Positions 37,953 to 46,962 of a stretch of 64,000 nt of DNA are shown one piece after another. Numbering within the stretch: the first letter of the stretch is position 1; each line of letters starts with the position of its first letter. Origin of the DNA: Saccharomycopsis crataegensis (taxonomy: Eukaryota; Ascomycota; Saccharomycetes; Ascoideales; Saccharomycopsidaceae). The notes under the pieces were generated by a model, which worked only from the letters and a program-made list of their open reading frames with translations, was not told the origin of the DNA and ran no database searches. The position numbers were made by a program, and so were the translations under genes. Location of the stretch: contig NW_027043829.1 in NCBI RefSeq assembly GCF_037102585.1, positions 868,001-932,000 on the forward strand. Direction: 5' to 3'.

Positions 37953-37979
37953 TATATATATATATATATATATATATAT
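37953..37979. repeat. TA dinucleotide repeat
   Basis: Thirteen TA units about 100 bases before the AIM6-like copy 1 start. Confidence 0.9.
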
Positions 37980-38077
37980 GATTAAAATATTGTCTTTCTT
38001 TTGCTCTTGGCAAATCCTGGCTTTTCTCCCTACCCATCATCATCACCGCCGCCTCGTTACCATACATACATCGTCCA

Positions 38078-39547
38078 ATGTTCTTCAACAAATCTCCCAG
38101 TTACACCCCACTATCTTCGCCTGGCTCTTCTTTCAAAAGAAAACCGTCTCGTACAGTCACCGCGTTAGTACTCATCACTTGCACAACGGTTTTCGTATCC
38201 GGACTCAAGCTCTTCTTCAACTCCCAAAGACTCCCATCGCTAAACCAGCAATGTCTATTCCTTGAGCCTTCGTCCTACTCCCCATTCTTCCCCATTGACA
38301 TCGTCAACTCGATTTTCCGTCCCAACCGCATCGCGGTAAATGGGGTCGACGTCTTGCATTCAAGGTACCCTCAAGCCCCCGTGCATCAACCGTTTGTACA
38401 AGCCATCAATGGGGATCTCAACACTTTCTACAACATTCACTCCCATAATGACTACTGGAGATCTTTGCCATTGTTCGACGCTTTGGAAAGAAATTTCAAG
38501 AGCATCGAGGCTGACGTCTGGTATCATCCTTCATCCCCTGCAAATCCCCAATGCTTGACTAACATTGATGATGATAATAATAATAACAATAATAATAATA
38601 ATAATAACAACGATAATACTGTTGAAAAATACTCATCTTTGAAGAATTTCAAAGAGTCAGAGTTGTACGTCGGCCACCACTCTTACTTACTATCAAAGGA
38701 CAAAACCATCAATTCTGTGTATATCGACCCTTTGTCAGAAATGCTTACTAATCGTAACCAACAGTCCGACAGCGACGCTCCTGCCGGAGTTTTCTGGAAC
38801 TTCCCTAATGAGAGTCTCAATTTTATCATTGATATCAAATCAAAAGAATCTTACTTGGTCTACCAACTTTTGCTTAGGAAGTTGAAGCCTGTGAAACAAT
38901 ACCTTAGTTACTACGACTTTGAACTGGAAAAATTTGTCGAAAACCAGATTAACATCATTTTATCCGGTAATATCCCATTGGCAGAAATCGTTGCCGAAGA
39001 TGAAGCCAAACATTCCAAAAATAAAGGCAAAAGGTTTGTTTTCATTGATTCTCATTTGTTGCCTGCTTACTCTCCTTGTCCAGGGGCTTCTGATGACAAT
39101 ACCCAATATAAACACCATCTTTCATTACTTAAATCTACCAGCTTCCATGAAGTGCTTGCCAAATCGGTGTTACGTTCTTCAAATGACAGATCCCCAAAGA
39201 TTTTGAAAAACGTGAGAGACTCTTTTGATATTGATTCGACAACTTCTTCTCGTGGGTTATTTTCTGCGTTCCAACTTGAAGTGCTTCATAATGCCACTTC
39301 TAAAGTGCCCGGCAACCAACACTCTCGTATCTGGGGGGTTCCATCACTTGAGGAAATTAATAATAAAAATAGCAGAATACCTTGGAGTTGGTTTGGCACC
39401 GCCCCAGTTACTGATGATTACGAAGTTTGGAAAGACTTGATGATCACTGGCGGGATCAGTATGATGAATATTGACAATTTGGACTTGGGAATGGAAATTT
39501 ACGACCAAGTTTACGAAGAAATGGGTAGAATGGTAAACGAGGATTAA
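38078..39547 (+). CDS. AIM6: AIM6-type PLC-like phosphodiesterase, tandem copy 1
   Basis: A 489-residue protein. A basic N-terminus and one hydrophobic segment (about 27-47) form a signal anchor, so the rest should face the lumen or exterior. The catalytic-type core begins with HSHNDYWRSLPLFDALERN (about 122-140) and SIEADVWY, followed by VGHHSYLLS, FIIDIKSKES and ILSGNIPL, the conserved order of the yeast Aim6 (YDL237W) family within the PLC-like phosphodiesterase superfamily. A run of about 15 Asn/Asp interrupts the core near residue 165. The name Aim6 comes from a mitochondrial inheritance screen; substrate unknown. First of three tandem members; YPD1 lies 20 kb upstream, and in S. cerevisiae AIM6 is two genes from YPD1. 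Confidence 0.88.
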   Translation: MFFNKSPSYTPLSSPGSSFKRKPSRTVTALVLITCTTVFVSGLKLFFNSQRLPSLNQQCLFLEPSSYSPFFPIDIVNSIFRPNRIAVNGVDVLHSRYPQAPVHQPFVQAINGDLNTFYNIHSHNDYWRSLPLFDALERNFKSIEADVWYHPSSPANPQCLTNIDDDNNNNNNNNNNNNDNTVEKYSSLKNFKESELYVGHHSYLLSKDKTINSVYIDPLSEMLTNRNQQSDSDAPAGVFWNFPNESLNFIIDIKSKESYLVYQLLLRKLKPVKQYLSYYDFELEKFVENQINIILSGNIPLAEIVAEDEAKHSKNKGKRFVFIDSHLLPAYSPCPGASDDNTQYKHHLSLLKSTSFHEVLAKSVLRSSNDRSPKILKNVRDSFDIDSTTSSRGLFSAFQLEVLHNATSKVPGNQHSRIWGVPSLEEINNKNSRIPWSWFGTAPVTDDYEVWKDLMITGGISMMNIDNLDLGMEIYDQVYEEMGRMVNED

Positions 39548-40302
39548 ACAGCTCTTTTTTTACGTTTTTTCTTGTTATGCTATGTTATGCCATGTTATGT
39601 TATATTACGTTTTTTTTTCTTTATTTTTATTTTTATTTTTATTATTTAGTTATCTCTTTCCCATCTATTTTTATTTAACTAATACTGTGAATTATTTAAA
39701 ATATATTATGAGCCTCGTTTTTAGTAAAGTCATGTAATTTGTGGGTGAAGCGGGGGGTGGTACCCAAGGATTAGTGACATATCGATTGTAGTTGACGACA
39801 ATGTGGCGATGCCAAAAAGCCAACAGATAACTTCAAAAAAAAGTCAAAACAACACAACAGAATCAAAAAATTTTCGTTCGTGATGGCCATGGGGTCGATA
39901 ATTGACAATTAAAGTTTGTTTTACTGTGTGCAATTAAGTGATAATTTTAGAAATATTTAGGTTTGGCAGCCAAAATTTTTCAACGAGGCTTAGAGACGCG
40001 CTATTATTTTTACCATTTTCAGAATTCTTGTTCCTTATTCTCTGCTTTTTTTTTTTTTTTTCGTCTTGCAACAAACTGCTTTATAGTTGATGCACATTAA
40101 CTACTGCATCGTGGTAGGTGGATATTGCTATTAATATCGCCAGTTTGTTGGATATCCAGTACGGCGACTATCAGAGTTTCTCTGATACGTAGATATATAT
40201 TAACTGTATGTTTTGCAAATATTTTTTCATTTGAAGAGTAGCCTTATTCTCTCGTTTTATTCTTTTTTGATATTTTCATTTGAAACAATCATTTTTGCAA
40301 CG
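39548..40302. other. Intergenic region between AIM6-like copies 1 and 2
   Basis: A 755-base region with a TTATG-type repeat at its left end (39572-39606), ATTTTT repeats (39619-39645), a T-run (40047-40062) and the promoter of copy 2. No gene is seen. Confidence 0.4.
39572..39606. repeat. TTATG-type repeat downstream of AIM6-like copy 1
   Basis: Six TTATG-like units with single-base variation (GCTATG, CCATG). The same unit occurs pure at 37644-37669 on the other side of copy 1. Confidence 0.75.
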
Positions 40303-42000
40303 ATGGAGAAACAGCAACACCACCACCACCACCACCACCTTCAAGATCTCGAATGTGTTCCTCAGAAACCCATTTCTCGCAAGAGAAACGCTTTTATCGT
40401 CAGAATCTTATCGACGTTATTAGTTTCCACCACGGTGCTCGGGTTGTGTACTTATTGGTATCTCGATATTCTTTGTCCATCAGCTCATCATAACAAATCC
40501 CTGGTTATCAAATCATTGTCGTCGCCTCCTCCTCTGTTGGTCAAACGGTCCTCGTCCACCGCCGCGGCGTCGGTCGATATGACTCCTGCAACCTGCCCCT
40601 TGGCGCCAAGAGGCCAAGATAATGCTGCCAACTACGTGCAGGACCCTAACTCGTACGGAGGGTCAGCATACTTCGCCAAGATCATGGACTATACCCAACC
40701 ACGGAACCGAGCCATCCATGCAGCATACTACGACTGGAACGCGTTGAACAAATTCAAACAATCGGAATTCTACACCTCTCATATCAACAAACGGTTGGTT
40801 TCCAATGGTGGTTTGCCAACCACCGTCACCGTTAGCAACGGCTCTAAAATTCTTGATTCTACTTCCCCAATCTCTAACTCCACTACCGATTACTATAACG
40901 CTTATGTCGATTCCAAACTCTCCAATACCAATGGCACCTACACTTATGGGAACACCACGGTATACGTGGGGAACTCTACGGTTCCTCCTAATGTCACCGC
41001 GGTCGAATATTTGACCGGGGGACGTGAATTGGTGTACGTTCATTCTCACAATGATTATACCAGGAAAACCCCATTGTTTGATGCCCTCCAGCGTGGTTAC
41101 AAATCAGTGGAAGCCGATCTTTGGTATTTCCCTGGCTCCAGCTGCGATTACAATTTGGCGTCGCTAAAAGAATTCGCCCTTGCCAGTGATTCTGATTTCA
41201 CCGATTGTGCCGGTGATTTGGCCCCATTGTACGTTAGTCATAAAGATTCCGGGGTGAAACGTGCCAATACTTTGAAATCAATGTATTTGGATACCATTGA
41301 AATGCTTCTTGATGAAATCAACGAGTTTTACGGGATCGAGGCCACCGCAGCCCCGGAAGAAAAAGCCGGGGTGTTTTTCGACTACCCCACCGAATCATTG
41401 AACGTGTTGTTGGATTTCAAACATAATGGGTTCCCAACTTACAAGCTCGTCATGAGAACCATCCAATCATTAATCGAAAAGAATTATGTCAGTTACTACG
41501 ATTTCGCCACGAATACGAGAGTTCAAGGACCAGTGACCTTTATTTTATCCGGAGTGGCCCCATACGATTTACTCCATATCGAGGATACTTATCGTCAAGC
41601 GGCTGGTAAAGGGAAGCGATACGTTTTCATCGATGCGCCAATGGCCGAGTTATCCGACAATACCGATCCCACTATGGATTACTCGATTCTTGGGGAATAC
41701 ACCTCGATGAAATTTTCCGATGCCATGCCTTCAAACTATTTGGCGAGTAACCAGACTTTAACTTACCCCACCGTGGCAAAAGTCAAGCCAGTTTTCGATG
41801 TTGCTCATAAATACGGTTTGAAGACCAGACTTTGGGGTATGAATCATTATGGGGATGAGAAAACCTCGGATATCAATGTTTCTTTGATCAAACAGTGTGG
41901 GTTGAATGTGATGAATGTCGATGATTTGGATTTGGGGGTTGCGATGTGGAAAGAGGCCACCACCACCACCGTGAAGTATACCGATTATGGTGTCAATTGA
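40303..42000 (+). CDS. AIM6-type PLC-like phosphodiesterase, tandem copy 2
   Basis: A 565-residue paralogue of copy 1. A short His-rich start (seven His) is followed by a basic stretch and one hydrophobic segment (about 33-55), giving a type II signal anchor. The region before the core (about 60-270) is a Ser/Thr/Asn-rich stalk. The core has VHSHNDYTRKTPLFDALQRG, SVEADLWY, YVSHKDSG, LLDFKHNG, FILSGVAPY and RLWGMNHYG, all in the same order as copy 1. At least nine N-glycosylation sequons, most in the stalk, support exposure to the secretory lumen. The frame runs 30 codons upstream to a TTG; the first ATG at 40303 is used. GC is higher than in copy 1, so the copies are not recent duplicates. 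Confidence 0.87.
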   Translation: MEKQQHHHHHHHLQDLECVPQKPISRKRNAFIVRILSTLLVSTTVLGLCTYWYLDILCPSAHHNKSLVIKSLSSPPPLLVKRSSSTAAASVDMTPATCPLAPRGQDNAANYVQDPNSYGGSAYFAKIMDYTQPRNRAIHAAYYDWNALNKFKQSEFYTSHINKRLVSNGGLPTTVTVSNGSKILDSTSPISNSTTDYYNAYVDSKLSNTNGTYTYGNTTVYVGNSTVPPNVTAVEYLTGGRELVYVHSHNDYTRKTPLFDALQRGYKSVEADLWYFPGSSCDYNLASLKEFALASDSDFTDCAGDLAPLYVSHKDSGVKRANTLKSMYLDTIEMLLDEINEFYGIEATAAPEEKAGVFFDYPTESLNVLLDFKHNGFPTYKLVMRTIQSLIEKNYVSYYDFATNTRVQGPVTFILSGVAPYDLLHIEDTYRQAAGKGKRYVFIDAPMAELSDNTDPTMDYSILGEYTSMKFSDAMPSNYLASNQTLTYPTVAKVKPVFDVAHKYGLKTRLWGMNHYGDEKTSDINVSLIKQCGLNVMNVDDLDLGVAMWKEATTTTVKYTDYGVN

Positions 42001-42579
42001 GCAAAATTTTGCTATTATATTTATACATTTATATTTCATTTCTCTTTTTACTGCTGGCCAGTATATATATAACATTAATATATATGTTTATTTTATCTTC
42101 TTTATAGTTGTTATCTTCTATGTTTTTTGTTTTCTCTATCTTATTACATTTTGCTAGTAAGTCTAATCATAATTAATGTCTAACTATTTATTAAATCGTA
42201 TTTATCAAATGCTTGGTATTTTTTCCTTCTCTAATTAGGAAGGTTGGCTTTTTAACAATCTGGAAAAAAGCGAAAGGAAGGTCTCATGTTAAAAAACACT
42301 GCACGGCACAGCTGCCGTTCAAGAAATCTTAACATTCATATATCCAAAAAATAGGGATAGCACTAATCTAATTTTAGACACCAATTCCTTTAATGGACCA
42401 CTTCTATCCCTCCTCCCTCTCATCCCTGAAACTAGCCATGATTTATAAACCTACAAAGACCCACCATTATTGGTTTCGCACTTTTTTTTTTTTTTCTGTT
42501 GTTGTTGTTGTTGTTGTTCTAGATCCATTTCTAACTTTCTCGAAACAAAATTCTTGATAAACTTAAATATCGTCTCAGT
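42001..42579. other. Intergenic region between AIM6-like copies 2 and 3
   Basis: A 579-base region with AT-rich 3' sequence, a T-run (42483-42495), and a TTG/GTT trinucleotide tract (42497-42519) near the start of copy 3. No other gene is seen. Confidence 0.4.
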
Positions 42580-43023
42580 ATGTCCATAATCCTCCCATAT
42601 CATTATCTGAAAGTTTCTCAGAAGGAGAAAAAACCATTGAGCCTGGAAGATTTGGAAGAACTTTCCATATATAAAGAAATCACCAATACCAGACAGAAGA
42701 ATTCGATTTTATTTGCAAAAATCTTATTTGTGATGATTCTTTGCTGCACCGTGTTGGGAGTGTCGTATCTTGCTTCATTTGACTCGCTCGAATCATCGGA
42801 TGAAACCAATGAGACCATCCCATTTAATCAAACTATCCAATACTTGAACGCAACCACTACTAGGAACTCCTCCTCCTTGTCTTACACACCATCATCATCA
42901 TCATCATCATTAACAACCACGACAACGGTATTATCATCGCCATCACAGGATAATGCGATTTACTTTCCTCCATATTACCAAAACGCCTTGAACAAAATCC
43001 ACATAATTGAGAAAATTGAATGA
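42580..43023 (+). CDS. Truncated AIM6-type paralogue, tandem copy 3
   Basis: A 147-residue frame that matches the N-terminal part of copy 2 only. LEDLEEL corresponds to LQDLECV, the hydrophobic ILFVMILCCTVLGVSYLASF (about 49-68) to ILSTLLVSTTVLGLCTYWYL, and SQDNAIYFPPYYQNALNKI to the GQDNAANYV and DWNALNKF region. A Ser/Thr-rich stalk with four N-glycosylation sequons (NET, NQT, NAT, NSS) lies between. The frame stops before the HSHNDY core, and I see no continuation of the core in the 900 bases beyond. It is either a truncated, possibly still expressed, membrane-anchored stalk protein or a decaying pseudogene. Confidence 0.6.
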   Translation: MSIILPYHYLKVSQKEKKPLSLEDLEELSIYKEITNTRQKNSILFAKILFVMILCCTVLGVSYLASFDSLESSDETNETIPFNQTIQYLNATTTRNSSSLSYTPSSSSSSLTTTTTVLSSPSQDNAIYFPPYYQNALNKIHIIEKIE

Positions 43024-43095
43024 TCTTAAATTGTGGGATAATCTTAAAATGACAATTGAGGACTCAAAAAACAACAATGTCGTAATTCCCCTTGC

Positions 43096-43098
<3 letters not shown>

Positions 43099-43130
<32 letters not shown>
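43099..43130. repeat. TA dinucleotide repeat
   Basis: Sixteen TA units about 75 bases after the end of the truncated AIM6-type copy. Confidence 0.9.
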
Positions 43131-43136
<6 letters not shown>

Positions 43137-43708
43137 CTGCATATTTTGTTTTCACGGTATCAATTTTCTTGCCCATTGCTATAGCTATTTCATTTCATTC
43201 ACTTCCTATTTTCATTTCATTGAATTTCTTTTCTTTGCCTTTCAGTCCATCAAAACTTCCTATTTTCATTCGGTCGGTTTCCGTATTCATTTCGTTGATT
43301 TCTATTCATTACAATTTCTTCCCATCACAAAAAGATAAACGATGAGGCTCACTGGTGATCCCCCTCCTACATTTTCTGTGCTCGTTTATTTTTGTGTGCT
43401 TGCTCTTTATGCTCTATAATAATTGAAAAAAATAAATATCAAGATCCTTCATCTATATTAGAGAGCTTATTTTTTTTTTTGGCTTGCCATAATATAGATA
43501 GATACATTACTTTTTTTTTGGAAAACTTGAAAAGGAAAAAAAATAATCTATTACTAAAAAAAACTATAACTGATTAATTAACCATCAAACCAAACCAACT
43601 CGGTTTGCCAGTATTTATGCATTTGGTTCTTAAAACATTTACCATATTCTTATTCTCAAAGAATAAATACATGAAATATATCAAAAAGTGTATAACGTAC
43701 ATACAAAG

Positions 43709-43760
<52 letters not shown>

Positions 43761-43766
43761 GAAAGA
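43709..43766. repeat. Poly-A tract of 32 followed by GAAAA repeats
   Basis: Thirty-two A's run into four or five GAAAA units. It lies at the 3' side of two converging genes. No target-site duplication or retrogene body is visible beside it. Confidence 0.85.
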
Positions 43767-43911
43767 GGAACAAATTAATTAAACAAGAAAAGCAATAGGA
43801 AAATACAAAATCAATCCATAAATGAACCTAACCAAAGTAACTCAACTAAATCAAACATAAAAAGAAAAATGCCAAAATGGAAAACAAAAAAATTATAAAA
43901 CACTAGGAAAT

Positions 43912-46900
43912 TCATTTATCAACTTCAACCCCGCTAAAGACCACCCCCAAATCTACCAATTCATCACAAATCTCGGTCTTCAAGCCAGGATCTAAATCAT
44001 TAATGTTCTTGGTTAGTTCGCTTTCGGTACCAACCCAGTATCTCAAATTCCCAATCAAATTCTCGATGTACAGAGAATGCTTGTTACTCAACTCATGCTT
44101 TCCTTCAAGCTTGATTTCATCAAACTTGAGCAAAACGCACAAGATGGAAAGAAATGACAATAAGGTGATTTGCTTTTTAGAACCAAGAACGTAATTGTTT
44201 CGATAGTTCAAAAGATGTTTTAGTAAACCTTCAGCTTGTTTGAATTCTTCAAGTGCCAAGTAATTCAAAATCAAGGAACTAGCTAAAGCAACAAATACCT
44301 CACCATTAAGCGCTTCATTAGAGCGTTCATTATGAATAGATAAAAGCGAACTCAAGTTGATCTTGTTGGAGACTTCATCGTCAAATTCATCCTCATCGTA
44401 TTCACTTTCGGAAGTGACAGAAACCTTCTCCATTATTTCTTCCTCATCCGATTGGTAATCAGTATCGCTGTCACTGTCCTCCTTATCTGAGAAATCATTA
44501 TTTTCTTGTTGCTGTTCCCATTCTTCTTCAACATCACTGAGTTCTTCTATCTCTTCTTCTTCTTTATCTTCTCCGATAGATTTAATATCTACTTCCAGAA
44601 CAGCATCACTGGCTTCCGATTCTTCAAGGTCTTCCGTGATTTCGCTGGTTGTAACACCATTCAATTGATCACTTTCATTAATATCATCAACCAATTTTTG
44701 AACAATCTCCATCGTCTCAAGAGTTTTTGCAGGCACTAGCAAAGAGTGGAATAACTTGGCTCTGAGATTGACAATCGAAAATTCCATGGATAGTTCTTCC
44801 AAAAATTCGAGTCTTGTTAACGATGGCTTTTTGACATTGTCATTATTTCCATCTTTCTGGCTCATCAAGTAAGTTATATAAACGACAATCTTGCGTCTCA
44901 ATAATTCATTAGCTCTGAGATTTCTGGCAAATGAAATGATATTACTGTTTACCACCACATCGTGAAGGATGTCAACAAAACTTTGCTCGTTTATACCAAC
45001 GTTGACATTGTAATTGATGGAGCGATTAGCGATGAAGAATGTATTTGTTAATCTTTGGACTAAGTCATGAGACTTTATGGTATCTTCTAGATCTTCCACA
45101 AGCGCTTTAAATTGCGGCGATTTTTCAGATAAATTTTGAATTCTGGAAATCACCGCTTTTTCTTTGGTTAACAATTTGACGAATTTAAACTTTGGGCTGA
45201 CATTCATCAACACTTTGCTCAACAAAAGTTGTAAAATGTTCAATTGAATATCTTTTTCCTCATTATATTTCAACAACTGCAAGTAGATGTGGAGCAAATC
45301 ATATTTTGATTTCAGCTCATCGAAACTAAAGTACTCTTGGTTAACTTTTTGAATAACGGTAGCAATTTCATCCAGATCATTAATCAACGGTTGCAATTTT
45401 AGTAAACGGATCTTCAAAATCGTAAAAAGCAATGACCCCCAAGTTGAAGGTGATCGCGGAACGTGTGTATCGAATGAGTTGGCCCCAAGCAAACTAACAG
45501 ATTGCGCTCTAGTTAGCGTATGCTCATCATCAGCAAGTGATTGTTTCTTCTTGTCTTTGTTATCAAACCTGAGATATGGATCGATCAAAATGATAAACAA
45601 TGAATATAAAACCAACCCAATCTTCACCACTTGAAAGAATTTTAAAAATTGGGTGGTGTTCAAAAATGGAATTGCGCCAAGACCTCTGAAATCTTCCATT
45701 CCATTACCAGCAAAAATGTTGGTTCCCACCAAAGCTGCCATCCCACCAGCAGCCATTCTCATTGGCATACTCATGCCGTAATTAATATGTGGTGGAAGAG
45801 GTTGTTGTTGTAGTTGATGTTGGATTCTTTGTGGTTGTTGTTCTTGTGGTTGTGAAAGTGGTAGTGGCATTTGTTGTTGCGGTGGAAGAGGCTGCAGCGG
45901 CTGGTGCATTGGTGGTTGACTTTGGTGATGGACTTGAGGAGCATGTTGCATTTGGTTATAAAATTGCGGACTGTATTGAGCTTGTAAGTTTTGTCCATTA
46001 GGTGATTGGTTCCCTGGGTACTGTACTTTATAATCATTATTGTTGTTATTGTTATTGTCATTAGTTACGCCACTATCGTTCACATTTCTGCCTCCCACTT
46101 GACTAAGAATGTTTCTGAGCTCTTCATTTTCTTTCACTAGCTTTTTGTTCTTCTTTTCTAAATGTTGTATGTATTCGGTAGCTTTTGTTAGAACCGATGC
46201 TTTGTTCAATTTGGATGCTGGAGTTAGCCCATCCAAGTCAATCGAACTCGAGTCCGTACCACCAAGAGCGGTGACTCTTAATGATGGCACAGCATCTCTC
46301 AATGCCAAAATCTTGGTATTGATATTAGTTCTATATTTCTTTTCAACCATATTATGTGAAGCTCTTCCCTTCTTTGGTTTTGTAATTTTGCCTGCAGGTG
46401 ATGGTTTCTTGCTCTCCTTTTTCATGGTTGCAAAACCTGCAAAATCTTCCATTTTGATTTCTTGTTTATGCTCTTGTTCTGGACTAGACACAATTTCCGA
46501 GGCTGGTGAAATACTGCTTGACCCATTGAGGGAATTCGCATGAGATCTGATCTGGGGACTGGTTTGCATACCATCAAAAACAGTATTATTGTCTAATCCT
46601 GCAATATCAGTCGACGATGGGTCCATTTTCACCATATCCATATTATTCGGCGAGGAGTTTAAGTTGTCATTGGTTGTTTCGTTAAGAGAAATCCCGAAAT
46701 CTCCCATTTCATTTTTAGCAACCATGTTCTCATCCATAAATTTTTGGTCGGTAGCTCCGCTGGTATTTTGGAAATCCATTTCCCCTGTGAATGCCGACCA
46801 TGGTTCGTCTATATTGGAATAAGGACTTAGCTGGGACCCAGGTGACAATGAGCTCGCTCCTTTTGAATCATCGTCGTTAAAAAAATCAATATCGACGCCG

Positions 46901-46962
46901 TTATTGGACAACGAGGACAAGAGATTATTCGCGTCATCAAAAGTGTAAGTTTGAAAATTCAT
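43912..46962 (-). CDS. SREBP-type bHLH transcription factor with membrane hairpin (CPH2/SRE1-like)
   Basis: A 1016-residue protein. An acidic Ser/Asn-rich activation region (1-180) leads into the bHLH-zipper KGRASHNMVEKKYRTNINTK ... LEKKNKKLVKENEELRNIL (about 197-290). The Tyr in the basic helix (EKKYR, where other bHLH proteins have Arg) is the SREBP hallmark. A Gln/Pro-rich linker is followed by two hydrophobic segments about 40 residues apart (RMAAGGMAALVGTNIFAG near 405, and VVKIGLVLYSLFIIL near 445), and a long helical C-terminal domain with a Glu/Asp-rich insert. Fungal SREBPs are released from the ER membrane by proteolysis and control sterol, hypoxia or morphogenesis genes. Candida Cph2 is the closest kind I know; a one-to-one link is inferred. 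Confidence 0.87.
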   Translation of the reverse strand: MNFQTYTFDDANNLLSSLSNNGVDIDFFNDDDSKGASSLSPGSQLSPYSNIDEPWSAFTGEMDFQNTSGATDQKFMDENMVAKNEMGDFGISLNETTNDNLNSSPNNMDMVKMDPSSTDIAGLDNNTVFDGMQTSPQIRSHANSLNGSSSISPASEIVSSPEQEHKQEIKMEDFAGFATMKKESKKPSPAGKITKPKKGRASHNMVEKKYRTNINTKILALRDAVPSLRVTALGGTDSSSIDLDGLTPASKLNKASVLTKATEYIQHLEKKNKKLVKENEELRNILSQVGGRNVNDSGVTNDNNNNNNNDYKVQYPGNQSPNGQNLQAQYSPQFYNQMQHAPQVHHQSQPPMHQPLQPLPPQQQMPLPLSQPQEQQPQRIQHQLQQQPLPPHINYGMSMPMRMAAGGMAALVGTNIFAGNGMEDFRGLGAIPFLNTTQFLKFFQVVKIGLVLYSLFIILIDPYLRFDNKDKKKQSLADDEHTLTRAQSVSLLGANSFDTHVPRSPSTWGSLLFTILKIRLLKLQPLINDLDEIATVIQKVNQEYFSFDELKSKYDLLHIYLQLLKYNEEKDIQLNILQLLLSKVLMNVSPKFKFVKLLTKEKAVISRIQNLSEKSPQFKALVEDLEDTIKSHDLVQRLTNTFFIANRSINYNVNVGINEQSFVDILHDVVVNSNIISFARNLRANELLRRKIVVYITYLMSQKDGNNDNVKKPSLTRLEFLEELSMEFSIVNLRAKLFHSLLVPAKTLETMEIVQKLVDDINESDQLNGVTTSEITEDLEESEASDAVLEVDIKSIGEDKEEEEIEELSDVEEEWEQQQENNDFSDKEDSDSDTDYQSDEEEIMEKVSVTSESEYDEDEFDDEVSNKINLSSLLSIHNERSNEALNGEVFVALASSLILNYLALEEFKQAEGLLKHLLNYRNNYVLGSKKQITLLSFLSILCVLLKFDEIKLEGKHELSNKHSLYIENLIGNLRYWVGTESELTKNINDLDPGLKTEICDELVDLGVVFSGVEVDK

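Larger units (their letters stand above)
37378..38077. promoter_or_regulatory. Divergent promoter region RMP1 / AIM6-like copy 1, packed with microsatellites
   Basis: A 700-base region between divergent genes containing GACA, TCTCTG, ATTAGY, TTATG, CCT and TA tracts, listed separately. A CACGTG core lies at 37745-37750. The TA tract close to the AIM6-like start could serve as a TATA region. Confidence 0.5.
43024..43911. other. Intergenic region copy 3 - SREBP-type gene
   Basis: An 888-base region. It holds a TA tract (43099-43130), a short direct repeat (ACTTCCTATTTTCATT at about 43200-43215 and 43255-43270), several T-runs, and a long poly-A plus GAAAA tract (43709-43766). It lacks the catalytic part expected after the truncated AIM6-type copy. 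The SREBP-type gene converges from the right. Confidence 0.45.

Noticed and set aside
43007-43345. 112-codon frame after the truncated AIM6-type gene
   Set aside because: Its centre is a translated TA repeat, and the rest is AT-rich, hydrophobic, chance sequence.
43709-43766. Long poly-A tract as a sign of a retrotransposed copy
   Set aside because: No flanking duplication or retrogene body; it fits a simple-sequence tract between converging genes.
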